Source: Bacilli bacterium (GTDB lineage Bacteria > Bacillota_I > Bacilli_A > ML615J-28 > CAG-698). From it: a DNA stretch of 64,000 bases. Made by a program: the position numbers and the translations under genes. Each line of letters begins with the position of its first letter. Positions within the stretch are counted from its first letter, which is position 1. The stretch covers positions 1-64,000 of the forward strand of contig JAQUZE010000008.1 in NCBI GenBank assembly GCA_028691515.1. The letters are read 5' to 3'. This document shows, one piece after another, positions 36,960-46,885 of this stretch. The notes below the pieces were generated by a model. That model did no database searches. It was not told where the DNA came from and worked only from the letters and a program-made list of their open reading frames with translations.

Positions 36960-37631
36960 ATGAAAATATTAGTTGTTGAAGATGATAAAACATTGAATAT
37001 GAGTATTAGTAAAATGCTTGATAAAATTGCAGATATAGATAGTGTCTATGATGGAGAAGATGCGTTGTTTCAATGTGAGCAAGATATTTATGACTTAATC
37101 ATATTAGATGTTATGCTTCCACATATTGATGGATTTACCATTTTAGAAAAGTTAAGAAAATTTAGTAATTGTCCTGTTTTAATGTTAACAGCTAAAACAT
37201 CAGTTAATGACCGAGTTAAAGGTTTAAATCTTGGTGCTGATGATTATCTAACAAAACCTTTTTTTCGTGATGAATTAATAGCAAGAGTAGAAGCTTTACT
37301 TAGAAGGTATAATAATAATTTTCAAGGATTAAAATTAACATTTAAAGATATGGAATTTGATGTTGTACATAAAATTGTAAGGATTAATGGGAATAGTTTA
37401 GACCTTGTTGGAAAAACTTATGATATATTAGAATATTTAGTAAGAAATAAGGAAATAATTATTCCAAAAGAACAGTTGTTTAATAGAATTTGGGGATTTG
37501 ATTCAGATACTGTTTGGAGTGTTGTTGAAGTTTATGTTAGTAATTTACGAAAAACATTAAAAGATTTTGGGTATAATAATTATTTAAAAACTATAAGAAA
37601 TGTAGGTTATATGTGGAGTGAAAAAATTTAA
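36960..37631 (+). CDS. OmpR-family response regulator
   Basis: Receiver IILDVMLPHIDGFTIL plus winged-helix VVEVYVSNLRKTLKDFG...IRNVGYMW. Confidence 0.93.
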   Translation: MKILVVEDDKTLNMSISKMLDKIADIDSVYDGEDALFQCEQDIYDLIILDVMLPHIDGFTILEKLRKFSNCPVLMLTAKTSVNDRVKGLNLGADDYLTKPFFRDELIARVEALLRRYNNNFQGLKLTFKDMEFDVVHKIVRINGNSLDLVGKTYDILEYLVRNKEIIIPKEQLFNRIWGFDSDTVWSVVEVYVSNLRKTLKDFGYNNYLKTIRNVGYMWSEKI

Positions 37632-39042
37632 AAGCATTGAACAGAGAAATGTCAGTAAACAATTATTAAGAACAATAGCAACAAACATATCCGTTTTTTT
37701 AGTTTTTATAATAATATTAGGAGTTTTTATAAGTTTAATATTAAATTATTTATTTTTTAGTAGAACAAAAGCTGAAGTTGAAAATAGTTCTTTAAATATT
37801 GGTCGTTATATACAATCTACAGATGATAATCTCAGATCTCCTTATTCTGTACCTAAGGAAGTAAAAATAGGAGCAAGGATTTATTTTTTTGTTTATGAAG
37901 ATATTAATGAAAAACCAGCTGCTATTACTGAAAACATCATTACGTTATTTAATACGAATTATAGCCATATTGGAGCGGGAATGCTAACAACAACTGATTC
38001 TAATGATTATATTCATTCATTTAATGAAACAGTTCAAGATATGATTAATATTCGTAATGATGCATTAGAAAATGAAATTTTTAATATTGATCAAAGCAAT
38101 ATCGGGAAACATTATATTGAGAATATTGAAATTAATGGTTCTCAAAATAGTTTTCTTTCATTTGTTGTAAAAATAGATCATTTGCTTAACAAAAATGCAG
38201 GTGATGCAGATTATGTCAAAGTTTGTATGATGATTAGTGGAGAACTACAATCACAAGCTCAAATTATTAAAACATTTATTTATTCTTCAGTCATAATGAT
38301 AATTATTGCAGCTGTAGCAAGTTTTTATTTAGCACAAAGGTCCGTAAAAGGTTTTATGAAATCACTTGAGTTACAAAAACAATTTGTAAACGATGCCTCA
38401 CATGAGTTAAAAACTCCGTTAACTATTGTGCAAAGTAATTTAGAAAATATATTAGCACGATCAAATGCAACGGTATATGATGTTTCTGAAGAGATAGCAA
38501 GTGCTTTGAAAGAAGTAAATAGATTAAACACATTGACAGAAGATTTATTATCGCTAGCGAGAACTGATTCAGGTAAAATTGAGTATACTTATGAACAAGC
38601 AAGTATTAAAAATATATTTGATGAAGTAACATCAGCTTTTTCCGATCTTGCGATTATTCACAATAAAGAATTTGTTGCAAATTGTGCGGATTTTGATGCA
38701 AAAATTGATAAAACTAAAATCAAACAATTGTTGATTATTATTTTAGATAATGCTTTTAAATATACGAATAAGAATGATAAAATATCATTAGATATAATTT
38801 TTGAAAACACTGAAGTAATTATTACTTTAAAAGATACTGGTATAGGTATTAGTGATTATACAAAAAAACATATTTTTGAAAGATTTTATCGCGAAGAGAA
38901 AGCAAGAAATAGAGAAACAGGTGGAAATGGGTTAGGACTTTCAATAGCTAAGACAATTGTAGACGCTCATAAAGGAAAGATTACAGTTGACCATAATGAA
39001 CCAAAGGGAACTGTTGTTTCTATAAGACTACCTAAAAACTAA
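37618..39042 (+). CDS. Sensor histidine kinase
   Basis: FVNDASHELKTPLTIVQSNLE, DNAFKYTNKND, GIGISDYTKKHIFERFYR, GGNGLGLSIAKTIVDAHKG. Confidence 0.94.
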   Translation: MKKFKSIEQRNVSKQLLRTIATNISVFLVFIIILGVFISLILNYLFFSRTKAEVENSSLNIGRYIQSTDDNLRSPYSVPKEVKIGARIYFFVYEDINEKPAAITENIITLFNTNYSHIGAGMLTTTDSNDYIHSFNETVQDMINIRNDALENEIFNIDQSNIGKHYIENIEINGSQNSFLSFVVKIDHLLNKNAGDADYVKVCMMISGELQSQAQIIKTFIYSSVIMIIIAAVASFYLAQRSVKGFMKSLELQKQFVNDASHELKTPLTIVQSNLENILARSNATVYDVSEEIASALKEVNRLNTLTEDLLSLARTDSGKIEYTYEQASIKNIFDEVTSAFSDLAIIHNKEFVANCADFDAKIDKTKIKQLLIIILDNAFKYTNKNDKISLDIIFENTEVIITLKDTGIGISDYTKKHIFERFYREEKARNRETGGNGLGLSIAKTIVDAHKGKITVDHNEPKGTVVSIRLPKN

Positions 39043-39064
39043 GGGCATTTGCCCTTTTTTTTGT
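39040..39064 (+). terminator. Intrinsic terminator
   Basis: AAGGGC-attt-GCCCTTTTTTTT. Confidence 0.85.
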
Positions 39065-39141
39065 ATTTTGAAAAAAGTTTTTATGGCTTGATAAAAGATG
39101 GGTTTATGTATATAATATAAATAGAAGAAAAGGTGATAATA

Positions 39142-40494
39142 ATGATTAAAATATATAATTCTTTGTCAAATAAAATAGAAGAGTTTAAACCAATAATAAA
39201 AAATAATGTTATTTTGTATGTCTGTGGACCTACAGTTTATGATTATATGCATATTGGTAATTCTCGTCCTGTAGTTTTTTTTGATACAGTTGCCAGGTTT
39301 TTTAAATATAGTGGTTTCAATGTCACTTTTGTTTCCAATTTTACTGATATTGATGATAAGATAATTAATCGTGCTAAAGAAAAAAACATTTCAGAAGAAG
39401 AGTTAAGTCAGAAATTTATTAAAGAGATTAATAAGACTTATAAAAAACTTAATTGTCTTCAACATGATGCAAATCCTACTGTAAGTGAAAATATTGATAA
39501 TATTATTAATTTTATTGATTTGCTTGTAAAAAAAGATAATGCATATGTTATTAATGGAGATGTATATTTTGATGTTGCTAAAATAAAAGAATATGGAATT
39601 TTAAGTGGTCAAAGTATTGAAAAATTAATTGTTGGTTCTAGAATAGAAAAAAATTTAAATAAAAAAAATCCTGTAGATTTTACATTATGGAAAGCAACAA
39701 CAGAAGGTATTAACTGGGATTCTCCTTGGGGAAAAGGTAGACCGGGTTGGCATACTGAATGTGTAGTAATGTCTAGAAATATTTCTGGAGGACTAATTGA
39801 TATTCATGGTGGAGGAAGTGATTTGAAATTTCCTCACCATGATAACGAAATAGCTCAATCAATTGCTGCTTATAATAATAAAATAGCTAATTATTGGATG
39901 CATAATGGCAGAATCGATTTTTCAGGTGAAAAAATGAGTAAATCACTTGGAAATGTTATTTGGGCAAATGAGACAATTGATAAAGTTGGGTATCAAGCTT
40001 ATAGATTTTTAATGCTTAATGTCCCTTATAGGCAGCCATTATCTTTTAGAGAAGATTTATTAGAACAAGCTGTTATTGATTTTGAAAAAATTAACAGAGC
40101 TTTTATTTCACTTTTTAGAAAATTAGAATTTGAATATAATGATGTAAATATAAAAGAAGTCAAGGAATTAGTATTACTAGAAATAAAAAAGGAATTTATC
40201 GCAGCGATGGAAGATGATTTTAACACTCCTAATGCTATTACTAGTGTTTTTAAACTTATAAAGATTACCAATAAATTATTAAGAAATAAAAATATTTCAA
40301 AAGATTTATTAAAAGAAATATATTGTTTATTTTCTGAGTTTTTATGGGTTTTAGGTATGGAAATTAAAATAAATAAATTAACTACAGATGAAATGAAATT
40401 AGTTCAATCTTGGAAACAAGCGAGAAGTAATAAAGATTTTACTAAAGCTGATAATTTAAGAGATGAAATAACAAAAAAAGGTATTTTTATTTAA
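39142..40494 (+). CDS. cysS: Cysteinyl-tRNA synthetase
   Basis: YVCGPTVYDYMHIGNSRPVVFFD, GWHTECVVM, HGGGSDLKFPHHDNEIAQS, KMSKSLGN. Confidence 0.95.
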   Translation: MIKIYNSLSNKIEEFKPIIKNNVILYVCGPTVYDYMHIGNSRPVVFFDTVARFFKYSGFNVTFVSNFTDIDDKIINRAKEKNISEEELSQKFIKEINKTYKKLNCLQHDANPTVSENIDNIINFIDLLVKKDNAYVINGDVYFDVAKIKEYGILSGQSIEKLIVGSRIEKNLNKKNPVDFTLWKATTEGINWDSPWGKGRPGWHTECVVMSRNISGGLIDIHGGGSDLKFPHHDNEIAQSIAAYNNKIANYWMHNGRIDFSGEKMSKSLGNVIWANETIDKVGYQAYRFLMLNVPYRQPLSFREDLLEQAVIDFEKINRAFISLFRKLEFEYNDVNIKEVKELVLLEIKKEFIAAMEDDFNTPNAITSVFKLIKITNKLLRNKNISKDLLKEIYCLFSEFLWVLGMEIKINKLTTDEMKLVQSWKQARSNKDFTKADNLRDEITKKGIFI

Positions 40495-40880
40495 TGGATT
40501 ATAAATTATTAAATGGAGCAAATCTTGCTTTTGTTGGTGATGCGTATTATGAATTGGTTATTAGGGAGCATTTGATTAATAAAAAAATAACGAATTTACA
40601 TAAGCTTCATGATTTAAGTGTTAAGTATGTTAGTGCAACAGCACATAATTTAATAATGGAAAAGCTTTTGCCATTATTAAATGAAGAAGAAATAGACATT
40701 TTTCATAGAGGAAGAAATTATAGCTACTCAAGCAGAAGAAAAAATGTTAAAAGAGATGAATATATAAATAGCTCTGGGTTTGAAGCATTAATAGGCTATT
40801 TGTATTTAATTGATAATAAAAAAAGATTGGAAGAAATTATTAATTTAGCTATTAATATTGTAGAGGATTATAATGAGTGA
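40494..40880 (+). CDS. mrnC: Mini-ribonuclease III
   Basis: LAFVGDAYYELVIREHL...FHRGRNYS...YINSSGFEALIGYLYL; cysS-mrnC-rlmB synteny. Confidence 0.9.
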   Translation: MDYKLLNGANLAFVGDAYYELVIREHLINKKITNLHKLHDLSVKYVSATAHNLIMEKLLPLLNEEEIDIFHRGRNYSYSSRRKNVKRDEYINSSGFEALIGYLYLIDNKKRLEEIINLAINIVEDYNE

Positions 40881-41580
40881 AATTATTTATGGAAAAAATG
40901 TTTGTTTAGAAGCTATAAGTTCTGGAAGAAAAATTATAACTCTTTATACAGTTGGTAATAATTTAGAGTTTATTGAGTTAGCTAAAAAACATAATCTTAA
41001 TTGTAAAATAGTAGATAAAAAATTTTTAGATAAAATGGTTAATGGGTTTCATCAAAATATTTGTTTGGAAGTTGAAGAGTATCAATATTATGATTTAAAA
41101 GATGTAGTAAAAAATATAAATAATGATTTAGGTTTTTTACTAATATTAGATGGAATTGAAGACCCACATAATTTTGGAGCAATTTTGCGAACTTGTGAAG
41201 CAGCTCAAATTGATGGGGTAATAATTCCTAAAAATCGCTCTGTACAAATCAATAATACTGTTGCTAAAGTTTCAACTGGTGCTGTTGAATATGTAAAAGT
41301 TATAAAAGTTGCGAATATTGTACAAACAATTAAGTATTTAAAAGAAAATGGATATTGGATTGTTGGGGCTGAGGCTAGTGAAAAAAGCATTAATTATACT
41401 GATATTAAATATGATATGAAAGTTGTTTTAGTTATCGGTTCTGAAGGAAAAGGTATTTCACGTTTGGTTAAGGAATCATGCGACTTTTTAGTTAAAATTC
41501 CTATGAAAGGGCATATTACTTCCCTAAATGCTTCTGTCAGTACTGGAGTTTTAATTTACGAAATTATTAAGTATAGATAA
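40873..41580 (+). CDS. rlmB: 23S rRNA (guanosine-2'-O-)-methyltransferase RlmB/TrmH family
   Basis: IYGKNVCLEAI, LDGIEDPHNFGAILRTCEA, VIGSEGKGISRLVKESCDFLVKIPMKGHITSLNASVS. Confidence 0.93.
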   Translation: MSEIIYGKNVCLEAISSGRKIITLYTVGNNLEFIELAKKHNLNCKIVDKKFLDKMVNGFHQNICLEVEEYQYYDLKDVVKNINNDLGFLLILDGIEDPHNFGAILRTCEAAQIDGVIIPKNRSVQINNTVAKVSTGAVEYVKVIKVANIVQTIKYLKENGYWIVGAEASEKSINYTDIKYDMKVVLVIGSEGKGISRLVKESCDFLVKIPMKGHITSLNASVSTGVLIYEIIKYR

Positions 41581-41609
41581 AAAATAAATAATTCATAGGA
41601 GGTATAGTT

Positions 41610-42131
41610 ATGTATAACTATAATGATAATGAATTATTATATTTGATTAGAGAAAAACACGATGATGCACTTGATATAATGTTTTTAAAGTACTCACCAC
41701 TCATTAAGACAAGAATATCAAAATTTAGAATTCAAAAAGATTATGAAGATTTTTATCAAGAAGGGCTAATTGCCTTAAATATTGCAATATCTCGTTATAT
41801 TGATTTATATGATAAAACTTTTAATAAATATTTTGATTTGATTTTACAGAGAAAATTTATTCAAATTTTAAAGAAAGAAACTAATAATTTTTATAATGTA
41901 GTATATTTTGATGAGTTAAATTTTATTCACGAAGAAAAGGAGAAATATACAAGTAATAAAACATATCAAATAGGTATGTTAAGCGATTTTGAAAAGCATA
42001 TTTTTAAGTTTTATTCAGAATATAATCTTAAAGCAGGAGAAATAGCTAATAAATTAAATATTGATGTAAGAAGAGTTTATAATGCACTGAATAGGATTAA
42101 GAAAAAGATTAGGGATCAACAACACTTGTAG
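41610..42131 (+). CDS. Sigma-70 family RNA polymerase sigma factor (SigH-like position)
   Basis: YEDFYQEGLIALNIAISRY; C-terminal HTH KAGEIANKLNIDVRRVYNALNRIKKKI; upstream of rpmG-secE-nusG. Confidence 0.75.
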   Translation: MYNYNDNELLYLIREKHDDALDIMFLKYSPLIKTRISKFRIQKDYEDFYQEGLIALNIAISRYIDLYDKTFNKYFDLILQRKFIQILKKETNNFYNVVYFDELNFIHEEKEKYTSNKTYQIGMLSDFEKHIFKFYSEYNLKAGEIANKLNIDVRRVYNALNRIKKKIRDQQHL

Positions 42132-42165
42132 TTATTTTATTTAATAGATTGTCTATTAAATCATC

Positions 42166-42194
42166 TTGACATTATTGTGTTTTTTTGGTAAAAT
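42166..42194 (+). promoter_or_regulatory. Promoter of rpmG-secE-nusG
   Basis: TTGACA, 17-bp spacer, TAAAAT. Confidence 0.75.
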
Positions 42195-42220
42195 AATAAG
42201 GTGAATTTGAAGGTAGGATT

Positions 42221-42370
42221 ATGAGAGAAAAAGCAATTCTAATATGTGAAGAGTGTCTTTCGAGAAATTATATTGTTTCGAAAAATAAAACTAATAATCC
42301 TGATCGACTTGTTATTAAAAAGTTTTGTAAAAAATGTAATAAACATACTATTCATAAAGAAACTAAGTAG
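42221..42370 (+). CDS. rpmG: 50S ribosomal protein L33 (not in ORF track)
   Basis: [49 protein letters not shown]; zinc CxxC pairs; directly before secE. Confidence 0.95.
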   Translation: MREKAILICEECLSRNYIVSKNKTNNPDRLVIKKFCKKCNKHTIHKETK

Positions 42371-42380
42371 GAGGAGCATT

Positions 42381-42830
42381 ATGTCTCAAAAAGCAGAAAT
42401 TAAAGAAAAAAAGAAAAATAGCGCATTATCAATATTTTCTAAAGAATATAAATATGAAGGATTAATTTTATTAGTGCTTGCTATTATTGCTATTGTATTA
42501 GGTTCACTTGTATTAGTTGGTGAATATAGTAGTGGTGAGTCAGGGTTAATAGTTAACGAAGATATTTGGTTAATTGGAGCTTATCCAGCTTTAGTTGCAT
42601 GGATACTTGTTGGACTTGGTGTTATAGGAGTGTCATTATCAGTATGGCCTTTCTTTAAACCATCAATATTTGAATTTAAGAGAGTAACTTGGTTAACAAA
42701 AGGAAAATTATTAGCTAATTCAATTACTGTATTAATTTTTGTTTTGATTATGTCATTATTCTTTTTTGGAATTGATTTTATACTAAGATATGTTATTAGT
42801 TTAATTGAACTAATAGCTGGATTATTCTAA
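42381..42830 (+). CDS. secE: Preprotein translocase subunit SecE with extra N-terminal TM segments
   Basis: FKRVTWLTKGKLLANSITVLIFVLIMSLFFFGIDFIL core; ATG 42381 with GGAGGAG RBS. The track start 42246 reads through rpmG out of frame. Confidence 0.88.
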   Translation: MSQKAEIKEKKKNSALSIFSKEYKYEGLILLVLAIIAIVLGSLVLVGEYSSGESGLIVNEDIWLIGAYPALVAWILVGLGVIGVSLSVWPFFKPSIFEFKRVTWLTKGKLLANSITVLIFVLIMSLFFFGIDFILRYVISLIELIAGLF

Positions 42831-42839
42831 GAGGATATT

Positions 42840-43373
42840 ATGACTGAAAGAGCTTGGTATGTAGTCCAAACTTATTCTGGGTGTGAAAGCGCAGCTAAGA
42901 ACAATATTGAATTAAGAGCCGAGTCAATGAATATGCAAGACATTATATTTAATGTTATTGTCCCAGAAGAAGTTCACATGGAAAAAAAGAAAAATGGAGA
43001 ACTAAAAGAAGTTTTCGTTAAACCTTTTCCAGGATATGTATTTATTGATATGATTGTTACTGATGAATCATGGTTTATGATAAGAAATACTCCTATGGTA
43101 ACTGGTTTCTTAGGTTCTAGTGGTGGAGGAGCAAAGCCTGTTCCTGTTCAAAACGAAGAAATGGAATCAATTTTGAAAATTGCTGGTTTAACAAAGAAAA
43201 GTAGTTTTTCTGGGAAAATTGGTGATAAAGTTAAAATTATTGCTGGAAACTTTTCTGGTCAATATGGAATAATTGATTTTATTGATGAGCAGAAACGTGT
43301 AGTAAAAGTTTTAATAGATTTTTTTGGGAGACAAACACCAGCAGAACTTTCTTTTGATGAAATAGTTTTATAA
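42840..43373 (+). CDS. nusG: Transcription termination/antitermination protein NusG
   Basis: AWYVVQTYSGCESAAKNNIE, PGYVFIDM, KVKIIAGNFSGQYGIIDFIDEQKRVVKVLIDFFGRQTPAEL. Confidence 0.96.
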   Translation: MTERAWYVVQTYSGCESAAKNNIELRAESMNMQDIIFNVIVPEEVHMEKKKNGELKEVFVKPFPGYVFIDMIVTDESWFMIRNTPMVTGFLGSSGGGAKPVPVQNEEMESILKIAGLTKKSSFSGKIGDKVKIIAGNFSGQYGIIDFIDEQKRVVKVLIDFFGRQTPAELSFDEIVL

Positions 43374-43377
43374 TAAA

Positions 43378-43415
43378 TGTAAATGTACGAATTTAATTTC
43401 GTACATTTTTTAATA
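43378..43415 (+). terminator. Intrinsic terminator
   Basis: AAATGTACGAA-tttaa-TTTCGTACATTTTTT. Confidence 0.85.
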
Positions 43416-43477
43416 TTTTTAATTTAATGAAACATATAATAAAGTTTAATTTGCTGTTTATTATGCGTGTTTTTATA

Positions 43478-43506
43478 TTGACTTTTATTACCTGTTATAG
43501 TATAAT
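43478..43506 (+). promoter_or_regulatory. Promoter of rplK-rplA
   Basis: TTGACT, 17-bp spacer, TATAAT. Confidence 0.8.
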
Positions 43507-43556
43507 AACTAAGCGTGCATATGTTACGTACTATTTTATATTTTATTTAAAAAGAA

Positions 43557-43583
43557 GTGGGAGAGGTTAAACTCTATTACCAC
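43557..43583 (+). promoter_or_regulatory. Putative ribosomal protein L1-binding element upstream of rplK
   Basis: GTGG-GAGAGGTTAAACTCTATTA-CCAC: outer GTGG/CCAC and inner AGAG/CTCT helices with asymmetric loop. Confidence 0.6.
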
Positions 43584-43610
43584 ATCACAGACAAAAAGGA
43601 GGTGTGTCTC

Positions 43611-44039
43611 GTGGCTACGAAAAAAGTTTCAAAAGTCGTAAAACTACAATTAGCTGCCGGAAAAGCAACGCCAGCTCCACCAGTTGGACCAAGTTTAGGT
43701 CAAACGGGAATTAACATTCAACAGTTCTGCGTTCAATTTAACGATAGAACAAAGGAAATGGCAGGGAATATTATACCAGCGGTTATTACAGTATACGAAG
43801 ATCGTTCGTTTTCTTTCATCACAAAGACTCCACCAGCTTCAGATTTATTAAAAAAAGCAGCTGGAATTAAAAGCGGTTCAGGTGTTCCACAAAAAGATAA
43901 AGTGGGAAAAATCACTAAAGATCAATTAAGGGAAATTGCTAAAACTAAAATGGTAGACTTAAATGCCTATGATGAAGAAGCAGCAATGAAAATTGTTGAA
44001 GGAACTGCAAGAAATATGGGAATTGTTGTTGAAAAATAA
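43611..44039 (+). CDS. rplK: 50S ribosomal protein L11
   Basis: GTG start: [44 protein letters not shown]. The track start 43557 lies in the leader. Confidence 0.97.
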   Translation: MATKKVSKVVKLQLAAGKATPAPPVGPSLGQTGINIQQFCVQFNDRTKEMAGNIIPAVITVYEDRSFSFITKTPPASDLLKKAAGIKSGSGVPQKDKVGKITKDQLREIAKTKMVDLNAYDEEAAMKIVEGTARNMGIVVEK

Positions 44040-44087
44040 TTGCAACGTATTTTCCCAATTAAGTTGAATTATTATACAACTTAAAAA

Positions 44088-44111
44088 GTGGGAGGTAATC
44101 CGTTAAACCAC
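44088..44111 (+). promoter_or_regulatory. Putative second L1-binding element upstream of rplA
   Basis: GTGGGAGGTAATCCGTTAAACCAC, similar to 43557-43583. Confidence 0.55.
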
Positions 44112-44129
44112 ATTTAAGGAGGAAAAGAT

Positions 44130-44840
44130 ATGGCTAAAAAAGGTCGTAAATATGCGGAAGCATTAAAATTAGTTGATAGAACTAAAAAATATAATCTTGA
44201 TGAAGCAATTGAACTTGTAAAAAAGACAAGTTATGCCAAATTTGATGCCACTGTAGAATTAGCTTTTAATTTAAATTTAAATCCTAAAAAAGCTGAGCAA
44301 AATTTAAGAGGAGCAATCGTGTTACCACATGGTAGCGGTAAAACTCGTAAAGTTTTAGTTCTTGCAAAAGGAGCAAAAATAAAAGAAGCTGAAGAAGCTG
44401 GTGCTGATTTTTTTGGAGAAACAGATTATATTGAAAAAATTCAAACAGGTTGGTTAGATTTTGATGTTATTGTTGCAACACCAGATATGATGGGGCAATT
44501 AGGAAGATTAGGGAAATTACTTGGCCCTAAAGGATTAATGCCAAATGCAAAAACTGGAACAGTAACAATGGATATTGCTAAAGCAGTATCTGAAATTAAG
44601 GCGGGAAAAGTAGAGTACCGTGTTGATAAAAGTGGAAACATTCAATTTATTGTTGGTAAAACAAGTTTTGATGATATAAAATTAAATGAAAATATCAAAA
44701 CAATATATGATGTTATTATAAAATCTAAGCCTTCTACTGTAAAAGGCGTATATATTGAAAACGTCTCAATATCAGCAACTATGGGACCTGGAATTAAAAT
44801 TAATTCTGATTCCATGGTAGCAACAAAATCAGTTAAATAA
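44130..44840 (+). CDS. rplA: 50S ribosomal protein L1
   Basis: [67 protein letters not shown]. Confidence 0.97.
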   Translation: MAKKGRKYAEALKLVDRTKKYNLDEAIELVKKTSYAKFDATVELAFNLNLNPKKAEQNLRGAIVLPHGSGKTRKVLVLAKGAKIKEAEEAGADFFGETDYIEKIQTGWLDFDVIVATPDMMGQLGRLGKLLGPKGLMPNAKTGTVTMDIAKAVSEIKAGKVEYRVDKSGNIQFIVGKTSFDDIKLNENIKTIYDVIIKSKPSTVKGVYIENVSISATMGPGIKINSDSMVATKSVK

Positions 44841-44859
44841 AATAGTAATTATAAAATAT

Positions 44860-44950
44860 GCCGTAGAATCGGGTGCTATAAAGGCTTAATAACCCGCCGA
44901 GGTAAAGAAGTATTTGTGCCTCTTTAACTACGGTTTAAAGAGGTTTTCTA
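44860..44950 (+). promoter_or_regulatory. L10 leader with intrinsic terminator
   Basis: GCCGTAGAATCGGGTGCTATAAAGGCTTAATAACCCGCCGAGGTAAAG, then CCTCTTTA...TAAAGAGGTTTT (44919-44947), upstream of rplJ. Confidence 0.85.
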
Positions 44951-44969
44951 AATTTTAGGAGGTGTAAGA

Positions 44970-45461
44970 ATGAAAGAAGCAACTCTATTAAAGAAAAGTG
45001 CTGAAGTTGATCAAGTAGCTGAAAAATTTAACGAAGCTAAATCATTAGTTTTTGTTGATTACTTAGGATTAACAGTTGAGCAAGTAACAGAGCTAAGAAA
45101 GAAATTGCATGATGAAGGAATAGACTTAAAAGTTATTAAAAATAATATTTTAAGAAGAGCTGCAACAAAAGCAGGTTACTCTAAACTTGAAGAGCATTTA
45201 AAAGGGCCAAGTGCCGTTGCAATCTCAAAAGATGCTACAGCAGCATCTCGGATTATCTACAATTTTGCTAAAGAAAATAAACAACTTACTGTCAAAACAG
45301 GTGTTGTTGAAGGTGAAATTTTAAATGTAGATGAATTAAAAGTTATTTCAACATTACCAAACAGAGATGGAATGTTATCGATGCTATTGAGTGTTCTACA
45401 GGCACCAATTCGAAATTTAGGTATTGTTATTAAATCTGTAGCTGAACAAAAAGAAATATAA
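44970..45461 (+). CDS. rplJ: 50S ribosomal protein L10
   Basis: KFNEAKSLVFVDYLGLTVEQVTELRKKLHDEGIDLKVIKNNILRRA. Confidence 0.96.
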   Translation: MKEATLLKKSAEVDQVAEKFNEAKSLVFVDYLGLTVEQVTELRKKLHDEGIDLKVIKNNILRRAATKAGYSKLEEHLKGPSAVAISKDATAASRIIYNFAKENKQLTVKTGVVEGEILNVDELKVISTLPNRDGMLSMLLSVLQAPIRNLGIVIKSVAEQKEI

Positions 45462-45479
45462 TTATTAGGAGGATTTAAC

Positions 45480-45848
45480 ATGTCAAAATTAAATATTGAA
45501 GAATTTCTTGGTCAATTAGAAGAAATGTCAGTTTTGGAATTAAATGATTTAGTAAAAGCAATTGAAGAAAAATTTGGAGTTACAGCTGCAGCTGCAGTTG
45601 TTGCTGGACCTGCTGTTGACGCAGTTGAAGAAGGACCATCTACAGTTAATGTTATTCTTGCTTCATTTGGGCAAACAAAAATTGCTGTTATTAAAGTTGT
45701 TCGTGAGATTACTGGACTTGGATTAAAAGAAGCTAAAGATTTAGTTGATGGAGCTCCAAAACCAGTAAAAGAAGGAATTTCTGTTGAAGAAGCTAATGCT
45801 ATTAAAGAAAAATTAGTTGCTGCTGGAGCAGAAGTAGAAATTAAATAA
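45480..45848 (+). CDS. rplL: 50S ribosomal protein L7/L12
   Basis: [12 protein letters not shown]...[36 protein letters not shown]. Confidence 0.97.
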   Translation: MSKLNIEEFLGQLEEMSVLELNDLVKAIEEKFGVTAAAAVVAGPAVDAVEEGPSTVNVILASFGQTKIAVIKVVREITGLGLKEAKDLVDGAPKPVKEGISVEEANAIKEKLVAAGAEVEIK

Positions 45849-45856
45849 TTAAACTT

Positions 45857-45888
45857 ATTAGGTATCAGAATTCTGATACCTTTTTCAA
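45857..45888 (+). terminator. Intrinsic terminator after rplL
   Basis: GGTATCAG-aatt-CTGATACCTTTTT. Confidence 0.85.
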
Positions 45889-45929
45889 TTAATTTATAAT
45901 ATTTTTTATAATATATGTATGGTGATAAA

Positions 45930-46256
45930 ATGCAATGTAAAATTAAAAGAACAATATTTGATTTGTTTACTTATTATGATTGTAACGATTGTATATATAG
46001 AAAACAAGATCAACATTTTAATTATGAAGATAGTTTTTTTCATATTTATTATCTTTATTCAACTTGTTTTATCAGTGAAGAAAGCAAAAGTTTATTCTTT
46101 TTTGATTCAAAAGTTAAGAGGTTTCTTTATGATGCTATATATTTTCAAAAGGAAATTTTATTTATTTTGGTTGAAGCAAGTGAAGAAGATACTATTTATA
46201 ATTACATCAATATTATTTCTTGTTTTTCAAAAAATATTCAAATATTAATTATATAG
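45930..46256 (+). CDS. Small hypothetical protein
   Basis: MQCKIKRTIFDLFTYYDCNDCIYRKQDQHFNYEDSFF...; more protein-like composition than the overlapping 45919 ORF. Confidence 0.45.
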   Translation: MQCKIKRTIFDLFTYYDCNDCIYRKQDQHFNYEDSFFHIYYLYSTCFISEESKSLFFFDSKVKRFLYDAIYFQKEILFILVEASEEDTIYNYINIISCFSKNIQILII

Positions 46257-46327
46257 TGCAAAATATTGTTAGTGATTTAAAAATATGTTATAATAAGATG
46301 TAATCACAGAGTAAAGGAGTAAAGATT

Positions 46328-46885
46328 ATGAAAATAATTGTTAAAGGAAAAAACAAGTATGAACCAACAAACGAAATCCGTGATTATGCCGAAAGAAAAT
46401 TGGCAAAAATGGATGTTTATTTCAAAAGACCTGAAGAGATTTCAGGAACAGTTTTGTGCAAACAATATGATGCATATAATGAGGTTGAAATAACGATTCC
46501 AACAAAAAATTTAATTTTGCGTGCAGAAGTAAAGAGTGAAACTTTTAACTCAGCTATTGATCTTGCGATTGATAAACTTGAATCTCAAATGAGAAAACAT
46601 AAATCTAAAATCTATTCAAGTTTAAAAAGGAGAGAAGGGGTTGGTGGTTATTATGCTGCTAATGATGATTTTGATTTAGAACAAATGAAAACTGAACTTA
46701 TAGCTACTAATCTTGTAAAATCAAAAAAAGTTGATTTAAAGCCAATGACTCCAGATGATGCTGTTGCGCAAATGGAGATGTTAGGACATAGTTTTTATAT
46801 TTTTCAAAATGTTGAAAACAATAAAGTGTGCGTGGTTTACTTAAGAGAAGACCATGATTACGGAATTATTGAAACAAGTTTATAA
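46328..46885 (+). CDS. hpf: Ribosome hibernation-promoting factor, long form
   Basis: MKIIVKGKNKYEPTNEIRDYAERKLAKMDVYF...C-terminal PMTPDDAVAQMEMLGHSFYIFQNVENNKVCVVYLREDHDYGIIE. Confidence 0.93.
   Translation: MKIIVKGKNKYEPTNEIRDYAERKLAKMDVYFKRPEEISGTVLCKQYDAYNEVEITIPTKNLILRAEVKSETFNSAIDLAIDKLESQMRKHKSKIYSSLKRREGVGGYYAANDDFDLEQMKTELIATNLVKSKKVDLKPMTPDDAVAQMEMLGHSFYIFQNVENNKVCVVYLREDHDYGIIETSL

Noticed and set aside
42246-42380. N-terminal extension of SecE as tracked
   Set aside because: This stretch encodes L33 (rpmG, 42221-42370) in another frame; SecE begins at 42381 with its own RBS.
45919-46248. ORF MVIKCNVKLKEQYLICLLIMIVTIVYIENK...
   Set aside because: Overlaps 45930-46256 in another frame; its I/F/K-rich composition looks like an out-of-frame reading.
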